Assembly: GCA_019689615.1 (NCBI GenBank)
Contig: JADGHD010000362.1
Location: 1-5,574 of the forward strand
DNA length: 5,574 bases
Direction: 5' to 3'
Source of the DNA: Frankia sp.
GTDB lineage: Bacteria > Actinomycetota > Actinomycetes > Frankiales > Frankiaceae
Shown here: positions 1 through 4,714 of the stretch, in pieces
Numbering within the stretch: position 1 is the stretch's first letter
Layout of the letters: every line of letters begins with the position of its first letter
Program-made: the position numbers and the translations under genes
Notes under the pieces: generated by a model
Seen by the model: only the letters and a program-made list of their open reading frames with translations
Told to the model about the DNA's origin: nothing
Databases searched by the model: none

Positions 1-98
1 TTAGGGGCCCCCCCCCACCCCGGCCGCCCCCCGGGGGGCCGCGGGGGGGGCCCCCGGCCGGGGGGCGGGGGCCTCGTCGTGCCCGGCCCCTGCCCCGA
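1..98. repeat. G/C homopolymer low-complexity tract at left edge
   Basis: From position 4 to about 70 the sequence is almost only runs of C and G, including eight Gs at 43-50. It contains nested perfect palindromes: 26-39 (six Cs followed by six Gs, flanked by a G/C pair) and 51-64 (CCCCCGGCCGGGGG). No frame through it gives a believable protein; all read as Pro/Gly/Arg/Ala runs. It is much more extreme than the GC-rich coding DNA elsewhere in the window. It may be a poorly resolved sequence end or assembly artefact, or a real hairpin-rich intergenic stretch. The sequence alone cannot separate these. Confidence 0.6.
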
Positions 99-254
99 AT
101 GGCGATCGGCCAGGCCCGCTGGCAGCATGCCGCTCGCCGGTGCTCCGGGGCCGGCTTCGGGCCGTACGTGGACCGCGCCGGCGGCTGGCAGGCGCCCGTC
201 GCGCTGGCTGAGTGGCTGCGGGGCGAGAACCAGCCGCAGCGGGCGGCGCTCTGA
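99..254 (+). CDS. Possible small protein or C-terminal tail of a damaged gene
   Basis: An open frame of 51 residues starts at ATG 99 and ends at TGA 252-254. Its third codon positions are G or C in all but three codons, as expected of a real gene here. The product has a mixed composition with several aromatic residues (for example FGPYVDRAGGW near residues 20-30, then ALAEWLRGEN), unlike the Arg/Pro/Ala-rich shadow frames. There is no Shine-Dalgarno in front of ATG 99. The frame stays open leftward to the edge, but that part reads as nonsense Pro/Gly/Arg. The likeliest reading is the 3' end of a gene entering from the left whose upstream part is disrupted by the homopolymer tract. I do not recognise the family. 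A chance open frame remains possible. Confidence 0.35.
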   Translation: MAIGQARWQHAARRCSGAGFGPYVDRAGGWQAPVALAEWLRGENQPQRAAL

Positions 255-256
255 GC

Positions 257-270
257 GGGCGGTGCCGCCC
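257..270 (+). terminator. Short GC hairpin just after the 99-254 frame
   Basis: GGGCG (257-261) pairs with CGCCC (266-270) around a GTGC loop, beginning three bases after the TGA at 252-254. There is no T-tract, so it is only a weak terminator candidate. Its place directly behind the stop mildly supports 99-254 being a true gene end. Short GC hairpins are common by chance at this base composition. Confidence 0.3.
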
Positions 271-315
271 CCGCGCGCCGCTGGCGCTCCGGGCGCGTGG
301 TGGGGAGGAAGCGTA

Positions 316-345
316 GGTTTCGGACAGCACAGACTGTTTGAGACC
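316..345. promoter_or_regulatory. Operator-like imperfect inverted repeat upstream of the LLM oxidoreductase
   Basis: The arms 316-327 and 334-345 match at 9 of 12 positions. The inner half-sites are perfect (ACAG, six-base centre, CTGT) and the outer ends are perfect (GGT / ACC). The dyad lies 28 bases upstream of the ATG at 374, where a repressor of the TetR or GntR type could act. No regulator gene is present in the window to pair it with, so the regulatory role is inferred from symmetry and position only. Confidence 0.35.
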
Positions 346-359
346 GTTCCATGTGAGAC

Positions 360-365
360 GAGGAG
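360..365 (+). promoter_or_regulatory. Shine-Dalgarno that fixes the LLM oxidoreductase start
   Basis: GAGGAG lies eight bases before the ATG at 374. The same frame is open further left to a TTG at 338, but that codon has no comparable ribosome site and would add twelve residues unlike the family's N-terminus. The ATG at 374 is therefore preferred. Confidence 0.8.
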
Positions 366-373
366 TGCCGGGC

Positions 374-1324
374 ATGGCTGGTCCGCACCTGACGCTGGCG
401 CTGCCGACCTTCAGTGCCGACGACCCGGGCGGGTGGCAGCACCTGCGGGACCGGGCCAGGGCGGCCGACGAGGCCGGCTTCGACCGGGTGGTGTGCTCCG
501 ACCACGTCGTCTTCGGGGAGAACCTGGACGCCTACGGCAACCCGAAGATCGGCGGCTCGGCCGGCGGGCGCCAGCCGACCGGGCCCGACGGGCACTGGCT
601 GGACCCGCTGACCACACTGACCTGGATCGCCGGCTTCACCGAGCGGGTGCGGCTGGGCACGAACATCCTGCTCGCGGCGCTGCGCCGGCCGGTGGTGCTG
701 GCCAAGACGCTCGCCACCCTGGACGTGCTGTCCGGTGGCCGGGTCGACGTCGGCGTCGGCGTCGGCTGGCAGCGGGAGGAGTACGAAGCCGCCGGCCTGT
801 CGTTCGAGGGCCGCGGCGCGCTGCTCGACCACACCCTCGCCGTCTGCCAGACGCTGTGGCGCGAGCAGCGGGCCAGCTACTCCGACGAGTTCCTCACCTT
901 CGAGGCGATCCACCAGATGCCGAAGCCGCTACAGCCCGGCGGCGTGCCGATCTGGGTCAGCGGCACCGTCAACAAGCCGGCGGCCCGCCGGATCGCCCGG
1001 TTCGGCTCCGGCTGGATCCCCTGGGGCCCGGCCGCTGCCGACCTGCCGACCTGGCTGCCGCGGCTGAAGGAGCTGGTCGCCGAGGCCGGTGGCGACCCGA
1101 CCGAACTGCAGGTGGCCGCCCAGCTACCGATGGTGCGCGAGAACGGCAGGTTCAACGTCGCCGCGACGATGGAGCGGGCGGCCGAGCTCGCCGCCGTCGG
1201 GGTCACCGACTTCCGTGGCGCCGTCCCGGTGCCGGACGACCCGGCGGGGCAGGTCGACGCGCTGCGCGCGGCCGTCGAGGCGTTCCGCGCCGCGACCGCC
1301 GGCATCACCACCACCGCCGGCTGA
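374..1324 (+). CDS. LLM-class (luciferase-like) F420-dependent-type oxidoreductase
   Basis: Complete 316-residue protein of the luciferase-like monooxygenase superfamily, a TIM-barrel fold. It most resembles the actinobacterial subgroup annotated as probable F420-dependent oxidoreductases. Visible family signatures are AGFDRVVCSDHVVF (residues 34-47), the long insert with HWLDPLTTLTWIAGFTERVRLG (74-95), the RRPVVLAKTLATLD stretch (104-117), SGGRVDVGVGVGWQREEYEA (120-139), and VPIWVSGTVNKPAARR (191-206). Length is normal for the family and there is no signal peptide or membrane segment, so it should be cytosolic. Such enzymes transfer hydride between a deazaflavin or flavin and an organic substrate. 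F420 rather than FMN is a family-based inference, and the substrate is unknown. The start at ATG 374 follows a good GAGGAG. The gene stands alone on this strand and converges on the thiolase, with a hairpin between them. Confidence 0.9.
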   Translation: MAGPHLTLALPTFSADDPGGWQHLRDRARAADEAGFDRVVCSDHVVFGENLDAYGNPKIGGSAGGRQPTGPDGHWLDPLTTLTWIAGFTERVRLGTNILLAALRRPVVLAKTLATLDVLSGGRVDVGVGVGWQREEYEAAGLSFEGRGALLDHTLAVCQTLWREQRASYSDEFLTFEAIHQMPKPLQPGGVPIWVSGTVNKPAARRIARFGSGWIPWGPAAADLPTWLPRLKELVAEAGGDPTELQVAAQLPMVRENGRFNVAATMERAAELAAVGVTDFRGAVPVPDDPAGQVDALRAAVEAFRAATAGITTTAG

Positions 1325-1334
1325 CCCTCGCGCG

Positions 1335-1366
1335 CCTGGCGCGCCGGCCCGGCCCGGCGCGCCAGG
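1335..1366. terminator. Bidirectional hairpin terminator between convergent genes
   Basis: CCTGGCGCGCCGG (1335-1347) pairs perfectly with 1354-1366 around a six-base loop, CCCGGC. It fills the 48-bp gap between the stop of the LLM oxidoreductase (1324) and the stop of the thiolase (1373), so it can end transcripts from both sides. It has no T-tract, as is common for actinobacterial terminators. The 13-bp perfect stem and the convergent location make this the best-supported terminator in the window. Confidence 0.75.
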
Positions 1367-1372
1367 GGGCCG

Positions 1373-2518
1373 TCAGAGCAGCTCGAGGATGGTCGCGTTG
1401 GCCTGGCCGCCGCCCTCGCACATGGTCTGCAGGCCGTAGCGGATGCCGTGGTCGCGCATGTGGTAGACGAGCGTGGTCATCAGGCGGGTGCCGGACGCGC
1501 CGAGCGGGTGGCCGATCGCGATCGCGCCGCCGTTGGGGTTCAGCGCCTTGGGGTCCGCGCCGATCTCGGCCAGCCAGGCCAGTGGGACCGGGGCGAACGC
1601 CTCGTTGACCTCGAACACCCCGATGTCGTCCAGCGTCAGTCCGGACCGGGCGAGCGCCTTTCGGGTGGCCGGGATCGGCGCGGTCAGCATGATGATCGGG
1701 TCGTCGCCGGCGAGCACGGCGGTGTGGATCCGGGCCATCGGGCGCAGGCCCAGCTCGGCCGCCCTCTCGCTGGTCGTCATCAGCACCGCGGACGCGCCGT
1801 CGGAGATCTGTGAGGAGTTGCCGGCGGTGATCACGCCGTCCTCCTTGAACGCTGTGCGCAGGCCGGCGAGGCCCTCGATGGTGCCGCCGCGGCGCACGCC
1901 CTCGTCCCGGCTGACCACCGTGCCGTCCGGCAACGACACCGGCGTGATCTGCTCGTCGAACGCGCCGGCGTCCTGGGCGGCCGCGGCCTTCTCGTGCGAG
2001 GCGAGGGAGAACTCGTCGCACTGCGTGCGGGAGAAGCCCCAGCGCTGCGCGATCATCTCGGCGCCCAGGCCCTGGTTCGGGAAGACCCCGTCGTAGCGGG
2101 CCAGGAAGCGCTCGCCGAACGGCACCTTGCCTGCCAGCGAGCTGCCCATCGGGACCCGCGACATCGACTCGACGCCGCCGGCGATGACGACGTCGTACTG
2201 CCCGGCGATCAGCCCGGCGGCGGCGAAGTGCACCGACTGCTGGGAGGAGCCGCACTGCCGGTCGACCGTCACGCCTGGCACGCTCTGCGGGAACCCGGCG
2301 GACAGCGCGGCGTTGCGGGCGATGTCGAAGGTCTGCTCACCGACCTGGCCGACGCAGCCCCAGATGACGTCGTCGATGACAGCCGGGTCGATACCCGCCC
2401 GCTCCACCAGGCTGGTCAGCACGTGCGCGGACAGGTCCGTCGGGTGCACCCCCGACAGCCCGCCGGCCCGCTTGCCAACCGGCGTCCGCGTCGCCGCCAC
2501 GATCACCGCGTCGCGCAT
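1373..2518 (-). CDS. Acetyl-CoA C-acyltransferase (FadA-type thiolase)
   Basis: Complete 381-residue thiolase. The reaction is CoA-dependent cleavage of a 3-ketoacyl-CoA, or the reverse condensation. The catalytic set is intact: nucleophilic Cys89 in VDRQCGSSQQ, NEAF at 305-308, His337 in GHPLGASG, and Cys367 in TMCEGGGQA near the C-terminus. The N-terminus (AVIVAATRTPVGKRAGG) is the usual thiolase start and the length is typical. The DRQCGSSQQ active-site context recalls actinobacterial beta-oxidation thiolases, including those of sterol-degradation clusters, but does not fix the substrate. ATG 2518 is preceded by an ideal GAGGAGG seven bases away. The gene follows the P450 on the same strand but is separated by 271 bp with a terminator-like hairpin, so it probably has its own promoter. 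The protein should be cytosolic; no export signal is seen. Confidence 0.93.
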   Translation of the reverse strand: MRDAVIVAATRTPVGKRAGGLSGVHPTDLSAHVLTSLVERAGIDPAVIDDVIWGCVGQVGEQTFDIARNAALSAGFPQSVPGVTVDRQCGSSQQSVHFAAAGLIAGQYDVVIAGGVESMSRVPMGSSLAGKVPFGERFLARYDGVFPNQGLGAEMIAQRWGFSRTQCDEFSLASHEKAAAAQDAGAFDEQITPVSLPDGTVVSRDEGVRRGGTIEGLAGLRTAFKEDGVITAGNSSQISDGASAVLMTTSERAAELGLRPMARIHTAVLAGDDPIIMLTAPIPATRKALARSGLTLDDIGVFEVNEAFAPVPLAWLAEIGADPKALNPNGGAIAIGHPLGASGTRLMTTLVYHMRDHGIRYGLQTMCEGGGQANATILELL

Positions 2519-2525
2519 CTCGGGC

Positions 2526-2532
2526 CCTCCTC
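2526..2532 (-). promoter_or_regulatory. Shine-Dalgarno of the thiolase gene
   Basis: On the minus strand this reads GAGGAGG, seven bases before the ATG at 2518. It is a near-perfect ribosome site and confirms the thiolase start. Confidence 0.8.
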
Positions 2533-2539
2533 TCCGTCT

Positions 2540-2598
2540 CCGCTGGCGGCCGCGCCAGCGGGTGGCCAGTCAGCCGGTGGCGCAACCTGGCCACCGGC
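2540..2598 (-). promoter_or_regulatory. Two strong hairpins in the thiolase 5' leader
   Basis: Two perfect 9-bp stems lie side by side just upstream of the thiolase ribosome site. The first pairs 2540-2548 with 2553-2561 around a four-base loop (GCCG on the plus strand). The second pairs 2573-2581 with 2590-2598 around an eight-base loop. If the thiolase transcript begins upstream of 2598, both would form in its leader close to the GAGGAGG at 2526-2532. A TAACCT hexamer (minus strand, 2601-2606) could be a -10 element, but its -35 match is poor. Whether these hairpins regulate, stabilise the message or end upstream transcription is unknown. Confidence 0.45.
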
Positions 2599-2673
2599 CC
2601 AGGTTAGCCACTTCGTCGGCCCGCCGTCCCGCGTCATCAGCGTCATCCGGCGATCCGGCCCGGTACAGCGACA

Positions 2674-2727
2674 AGCCCGAACCGGCCGGCTCGCCCCGGG
2701 GTGGGGCGGCTCGGGCCGGTTCGGGCT
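2674..2727 (-). terminator. Nested stem-loop downstream of the P450 gene
   Basis: AGCCCGAACCGGCC (2674-2687) pairs perfectly over 14 bp with 2714-2727. Inside it, CGCCCC (2692-2697) pairs with GGGGCG (2703-2708) around a five-base loop, giving a two-tier hairpin. It starts 63 bases beyond the P450 stop in the direction of transcription. There is no T-tract. Position and stem strength fit an actinobacterial terminator for the P450 transcript; a processing or stability element is an alternative. Confidence 0.6.
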
Positions 2728-2789
2728 CGCTGGGACGGCTCGCGAGGCCTGGTCGGGAGCGTGCCGGGCCGGCGCGCCGTGGCCTGGCC

Positions 2790-3977
2790 CTACGACAGGA
2801 CGATCGGGAGCTTCTCGAAGCCGCGGACGGTGCTGGTGTGCAGCTGCACCGCGTTCTCCCGGTCGACCTCGTAGGTCGGGAAGCGGCGCAGGGTCTCCTC
2901 GAGGCCGACCCGGCCCTCCAGCCGGGCGAGCCCCGCGCCGAGGCAGAAGTGGGCGCCGTGACCGAAGCTGATGTGGCCCTCGGGCTTGCGGTGGATGTCG
3001 TAGCGGTCCGGGTCGGGGTACCTGCGCTCGTCCCGGTTCCCGGAGCCGTTCAGCAGCAGCACGTTGGAGCCCGCCGGGATGGTGACGCCGTGCAGCTCGA
3101 CGTCGCGCAGCAGGCGGCGGGCCTGCACCGGCGACGGCGCCTCGTAGCGCAGCGTCTCCTCGACGGCGTCGCGCACCAGCGCCGGATTGGCAGCGAGCTC
3201 CGCGCGCTGGTCCGGGTGCCTGGCCAGCAGCGAGACCGCCCAGCCGAGCAGCCGCGCCACGGTCTCGGTACCGGCGCTGACCAACAGGTTGGTGAACCGC
3301 GCCGCCTCCTGGGTGGTCAGCCTGCGGGTGCCCTCCTCGGTGGTGATCTCGGCCTCGGTCAGCGCGGTCATCATGTCGTCGCGCGGCCTGACCCGCCGGG
3401 CCTCGATCTGCTCCTCCCAGTAGGTGTGCAGCTTGATCTGGGCGGCGAAGGAGACGTCGTTGATCATCCCCTTCTCCGGGTCCAGGTAGAAGGTCTGGTC
3501 GATGGTCCTGCGGATCTCCTCCCGCTCGGCCGGGTCGACGCCGAACAGCTCGGAGATGACCTTCGAGGGCAGCTGCGCGGAGAACTCCTGCACGTAGTCG
3601 AAGCCGCCGCCGCCGATCTGCGGGTCGAGCATCTCGGCGCACAGCTCGCGGATGTGGTTCTCCAGCTTCGCGACCCGGCGCGGGGTGAATGCCCGGGAGA
3701 CCAGTGCCCGCAGAACGGTGTGCCCCGGCGGGTCCATGAAGATGATCATGCCGGAGTCCATCGGCTCGGCGGTCATGATCTCCAGGACCGTGCCATATGC
3801 GGAGCTGTAGGTCTCGTGGTCGAGAAGGGCGTTGTCGACGTCGTCATACCGGGACAGTGCGAAGAAGTTGAACTTCTCGTTGTAGTAGACCGGCGCCTCG
3901 TCGCGCATCCGCCGCCAGACCGGGTACGGGTCGACATCGATCGTCTTGTCGTACGGGTCCCAATACAGTTCGGTCAC
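2790..3977 (-). CDS. Cytochrome P450 monooxygenase
   Basis: Complete soluble bacterial P450 of 395 residues, counted from GTG 3977. It inserts one oxygen atom from O2 into an organic substrate, using electrons from a ferredoxin and reductase that are not encoded in this window. Diagnostic motifs are all present: helix-I AGTET (235-239), ExxR as ETLR (274-277), and the heme loop FGHGAHFCLG (338-347) with Cys345 as the heme ligand. MDPPGHTVLRALVSRAFTPRRV (81-102) is the usual C-helix stretch. The N-terminus (TELYWDPYDKTIDVDPYPVWRRMRDEAPVYYN) is typical of actinobacterial CYPs. The frame is open upstream to a GTG at 4106, which would add 43 Arg/Pro/Gly-rich residues unlike any P450 start, so 3977 is preferred although its ribosome site is weak (AAGG, seven bases away). 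The gene diverges from the OB-fold gene. CYP family and substrate cannot be assigned; neighbours suggest a lipid, sterol or terpenoid. Confidence 0.93.
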   Translation of the reverse strand: MTELYWDPYDKTIDVDPYPVWRRMRDEAPVYYNEKFNFFALSRYDDVDNALLDHETYSSAYGTVLEIMTAEPMDSGMIIFMDPPGHTVLRALVSRAFTPRRVAKLENHIRELCAEMLDPQIGGGGFDYVQEFSAQLPSKVISELFGVDPAEREEIRRTIDQTFYLDPEKGMINDVSFAAQIKLHTYWEEQIEARRVRPRDDMMTALTEAEITTEEGTRRLTTQEAARFTNLLVSAGTETVARLLGWAVSLLARHPDQRAELAANPALVRDAVEETLRYEAPSPVQARRLLRDVELHGVTIPAGSNVLLLNGSGNRDERRYPDPDRYDIHRKPEGHISFGHGAHFCLGAGLARLEGRVGLEETLRRFPTYEVDRENAVQLHTSTVRGFEKLPIVLS

Positions 3978-4126
3978 GGCCGTGCCTTGCTCCCAGTGAA
4001 GTCGACAGGTGACGACGGGCACCCGTCCGCGGGCGGGCGCTCGCCGGCCGGGCCGGTGGCGGCTGGCCACGCCGACGTTTGTCCCAGCCGGGCCATGGTG
4101 AGCCACCTTCGTCCCAGGTGTTGTGG

Positions 4127-4155
4127 AAACTACATTCTCGCTACTCGCGAATCAA
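4127..4155 (-). promoter_or_regulatory. Predicted promoter of the P450 gene
   Basis: On the minus strand the -35 element TTGATT (4150-4155) is followed by exactly 17 bases and the -10 element TAGTTT (4127-4132), matching the TTGAnn/TAnnnT pattern of actinobacterial housekeeping promoters. Transcription would begin near 4120, giving a leader of roughly 143 bases before GTG 3977. A palindrome fills the spacer, so the promoter is probably repressible. The match is read by eye and not experimentally supported. Confidence 0.55.
4134..4152. promoter_or_regulatory. Operator-like imperfect palindrome in the P450 promoter spacer
   Basis: ATTCTCG (4134-4140) and CGCGAAT (4146-4152) are inverted repeats matching at 6 of 7 positions around the five-base centre CTACT. 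The 19-bp element lies between the predicted -10 and -35 hexamers of the P450 promoter and overlaps the -35. A dimeric repressor bound there would block RNA polymerase. Its arms differ from the palindrome at 4228-4241, so a different regulator is likely. Confidence 0.4.
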
Positions 4156-4222
4156 GTGATCGGTCCGGCCTGTCAGGGTCCGTCGTCCGCGATCAACGGT
4201 GGCGGCGGGAGTTTGATCAGCC

Positions 4223-4241
4223 TAGACTGACGTCGACGTCA
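4223..4241 (+). promoter_or_regulatory. Perfect palindrome and -10-like box before the OB-fold gene
   Basis: TGACGTCGACGTCA (4228-4241) is a perfect 14-bp palindrome ending 23 bases before the TTG start at 4265. A TAGACT hexamer (4223-4228) fits the TAnnnT -10 pattern and overlaps its left end by one base. Transcription from it would start near 4235, inside the palindrome. The -35 position is poor, so the promoter may need an activator or the -10 assignment may be wrong. The symmetry and placement are those of a repressor operator, such as the TetR-family sites known at lipid-catabolism promoters; the actual regulator is not in this window. Confidence 0.5.
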
Positions 4242-4252
4242 ATTTCTGCCCT

Positions 4253-4260
4253 AGGGAGGA
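4253..4260 (+). promoter_or_regulatory. Shine-Dalgarno supporting a TTG start
   Basis: AGGGAGGA precedes the TTG at 4265 by four bases (five from the GGAGG core). This strong site, plus the absence of another good start before the zinc-ribbon cysteines, makes TTG 4265 the start of the OB-fold gene despite being a rare initiator. Confidence 0.7.
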
Positions 4261-4264
4261 CCCC

Positions 4265-4711
4265 TTGGCCCAACGCCCAGTCGCCGAGGGTCTGTTCGAC
4301 TGGCCGTCGCACGAGCCCAGGCTCATCGGCTCCCGCTGTGCGGACTGCGACCTGGTCGCCTTCCCGACGTACGACTACTGCCCGCGGTGCGGATCGACGG
4401 ACGTGGCGGTCACCCGGCTGTCCCGGCGCGGCACCCTGTGGACCTGGACGCGGCAGTGGTTCCAGCCGAAGAACCCGCCGTACGCCGGCCGGGAGGCGCC
4501 GGCCGACTTCAAGCCGTTCGCGGTCGGCTACGTCGAGCTGCCCGAGGCCCGGATCGAGGCCCGCCTGGTTGGCGGCATCGACGAGCCGCTGGAGATCGGC
4601 ATGCCGATGGAGCTCACCGTCGTCCCGTTCATGACCGACGAGGACGGCACCGAGGTGCTGACCTTCGCCTTCCGCCCCGTCGCCCCGGCCACTTCCGCAG
4701 CGGAGGCCTGA
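4265..4711 (+). CDS. Zinc-ribbon/OB-fold (DUF35-type) acyl-CoA-associated protein
   Basis: Complete 148-residue protein with the two-part architecture of the DUF35/OB-fold family. The N-terminal rubredoxin-like zinc ribbon has cysteine pairs CADC (Cys25, Cys28) and CPRC (Cys39, Cys42). The C-terminal OB-fold (about 55-137) includes RGTLWTWT, FKPFAVGYVELPEARIEARLVG and LEIGMPMELTVVPF. Family members are usually encoded beside SCP-x-like thiolases. In the steroid side-chain pathway a DUF35 domain (of ChsH2) binds the Ltp2 aldolase and is needed for its activity. By analogy this protein probably forms a complex with the product of the next gene, which begins three bases after this stop. It is unlikely to be catalytic alone. 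Translation starts at a rare TTG with a strong ribosome site. The role in this organism is inferred from family and position. Confidence 0.88.
   Translation: MAQRPVAEGLFDWPSHEPRLIGSRCADCDLVAFPTYDYCPRCGSTDVAVTRLSRRGTLWTWTRQWFQPKNPPYAGREAPADFKPFAVGYVELPEARIEARLVGGIDEPLEIGMPMELTVVPFMTDEDGTEVLTFAFRPVAPATSAAEA
4702..4706 (+). promoter_or_regulatory. Ribosome site of the lipid-transfer thiolase inside the preceding gene
   Basis: GGAGG lies within the last codons of the OB-fold gene, eight bases before the ATG at 4715. With only three bases between stop and start, the pair is probably translationally coupled, giving matched amounts of the two partners. Confidence 0.7.
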
Positions 4712-4714
4712 GCC

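Larger units (their letters stand above)
255..373. other. Intergenic region upstream of the LLM oxidoreductase
   Basis: This 119-bp stretch has no coding frame I can support. It shifts from GC-rich (255-305) to clearly lower GC from about 311 to 356, which is typical of a promoter zone. A TAGGTT hexamer at 314-319 fits the actinobacterial TAnnnT -10 pattern, but no good -35 lies 16-18 bp upstream of it, so I do not call a promoter. The operator-like dyad at 316-345 and the Shine-Dalgarno at 360-365 are listed separately. Confidence 0.5.
2519..2789. other. Intergenic region between P450 and thiolase genes
   Basis: No coding frame in this 271-bp stretch looks real; the open frames crossing it are Arg/Pro/Gly-rich and antisense to genes on one or both sides. 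It holds the thiolase ribosome site, the leader hairpins (2540-2598), a short direct repeat in which GCGTCATC occurs twice nine bases apart (2631-2638 and 2640-2647), and the large hairpin 2674-2727. The size and structure suggest the P450 and thiolase are separate transcription units despite sharing a strand. Confidence 0.6.
3978..4264. promoter_or_regulatory. Divergent control region between P450 and OB-fold genes
   Basis: This 287-bp region separates the leftward P450 from the rightward OB-fold/thiolase pair. The half nearest the P450 (3978-4106) is GC-rich, open in the P450 frame, and probably an untranslated leader. The stretch 4121-4250 is lower in GC and carries the promoter-like elements for both directions: the P450 promoter at 4127-4155, an imperfect palindrome at 4134-4152, and a perfect palindrome at 4228-4241. 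No separate gene is seen here. Confidence 0.6.

Noticed and set aside
1..375. A minus-strand frame of 124 codons over the left edge
   Set aside because: Composition is almost entirely Ala/Pro/Arg/Gly, it covers the homopolymer tract, and it overlaps the likely control region and start of the LLM oxidoreductase.
79..1608. A plus-strand frame open for 509 codons overlapping the LLM oxidoreductase
   Set aside because: It is in a different frame from the oxidoreductase, runs through the convergent terminator into the thiolase antisense, and is dominated by Arg/Pro/Ala/Gly. No ribosome site supports its start.
1305..2255. A second minus-strand frame of 316 codons overlapping the thiolase
   Set aside because: It is a frame-shifted shadow of the thiolase, Arg/Gly-rich, lacking any thiolase motif, and it extends through the terminator hairpin.
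2631..2647. Two copies of GCGTCATC nine bases apart
   Set aside because: Only two short copies, no symmetry and no clear relation to a promoter. Too weak to call a binding site or repeat array, although noted within the intergenic region.
4104..4120. CACCT / AGGTG hairpin at the predicted P450 transcript start
   Set aside because: A five-base stem with a seven-base loop is too weak to support a functional claim.
4157..4195. TGATCG / CGATCA inverted repeat with a wide gap in the divergent region
   Set aside because: Only six bases per arm with 27 bases between, no extension of pairing, and such short matches are expected by chance.
2127..4634. A plus-strand frame open for 835 codons across the thiolase and P450 genes
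   Set aside because: It is antisense to two complete genes with intact catalytic motifs and has Arg/Pro/Gly/Asp-rich composition with no recognisable domain. In very GC-rich DNA, stop codons are rare in shadow frames, so length alone is not evidence.
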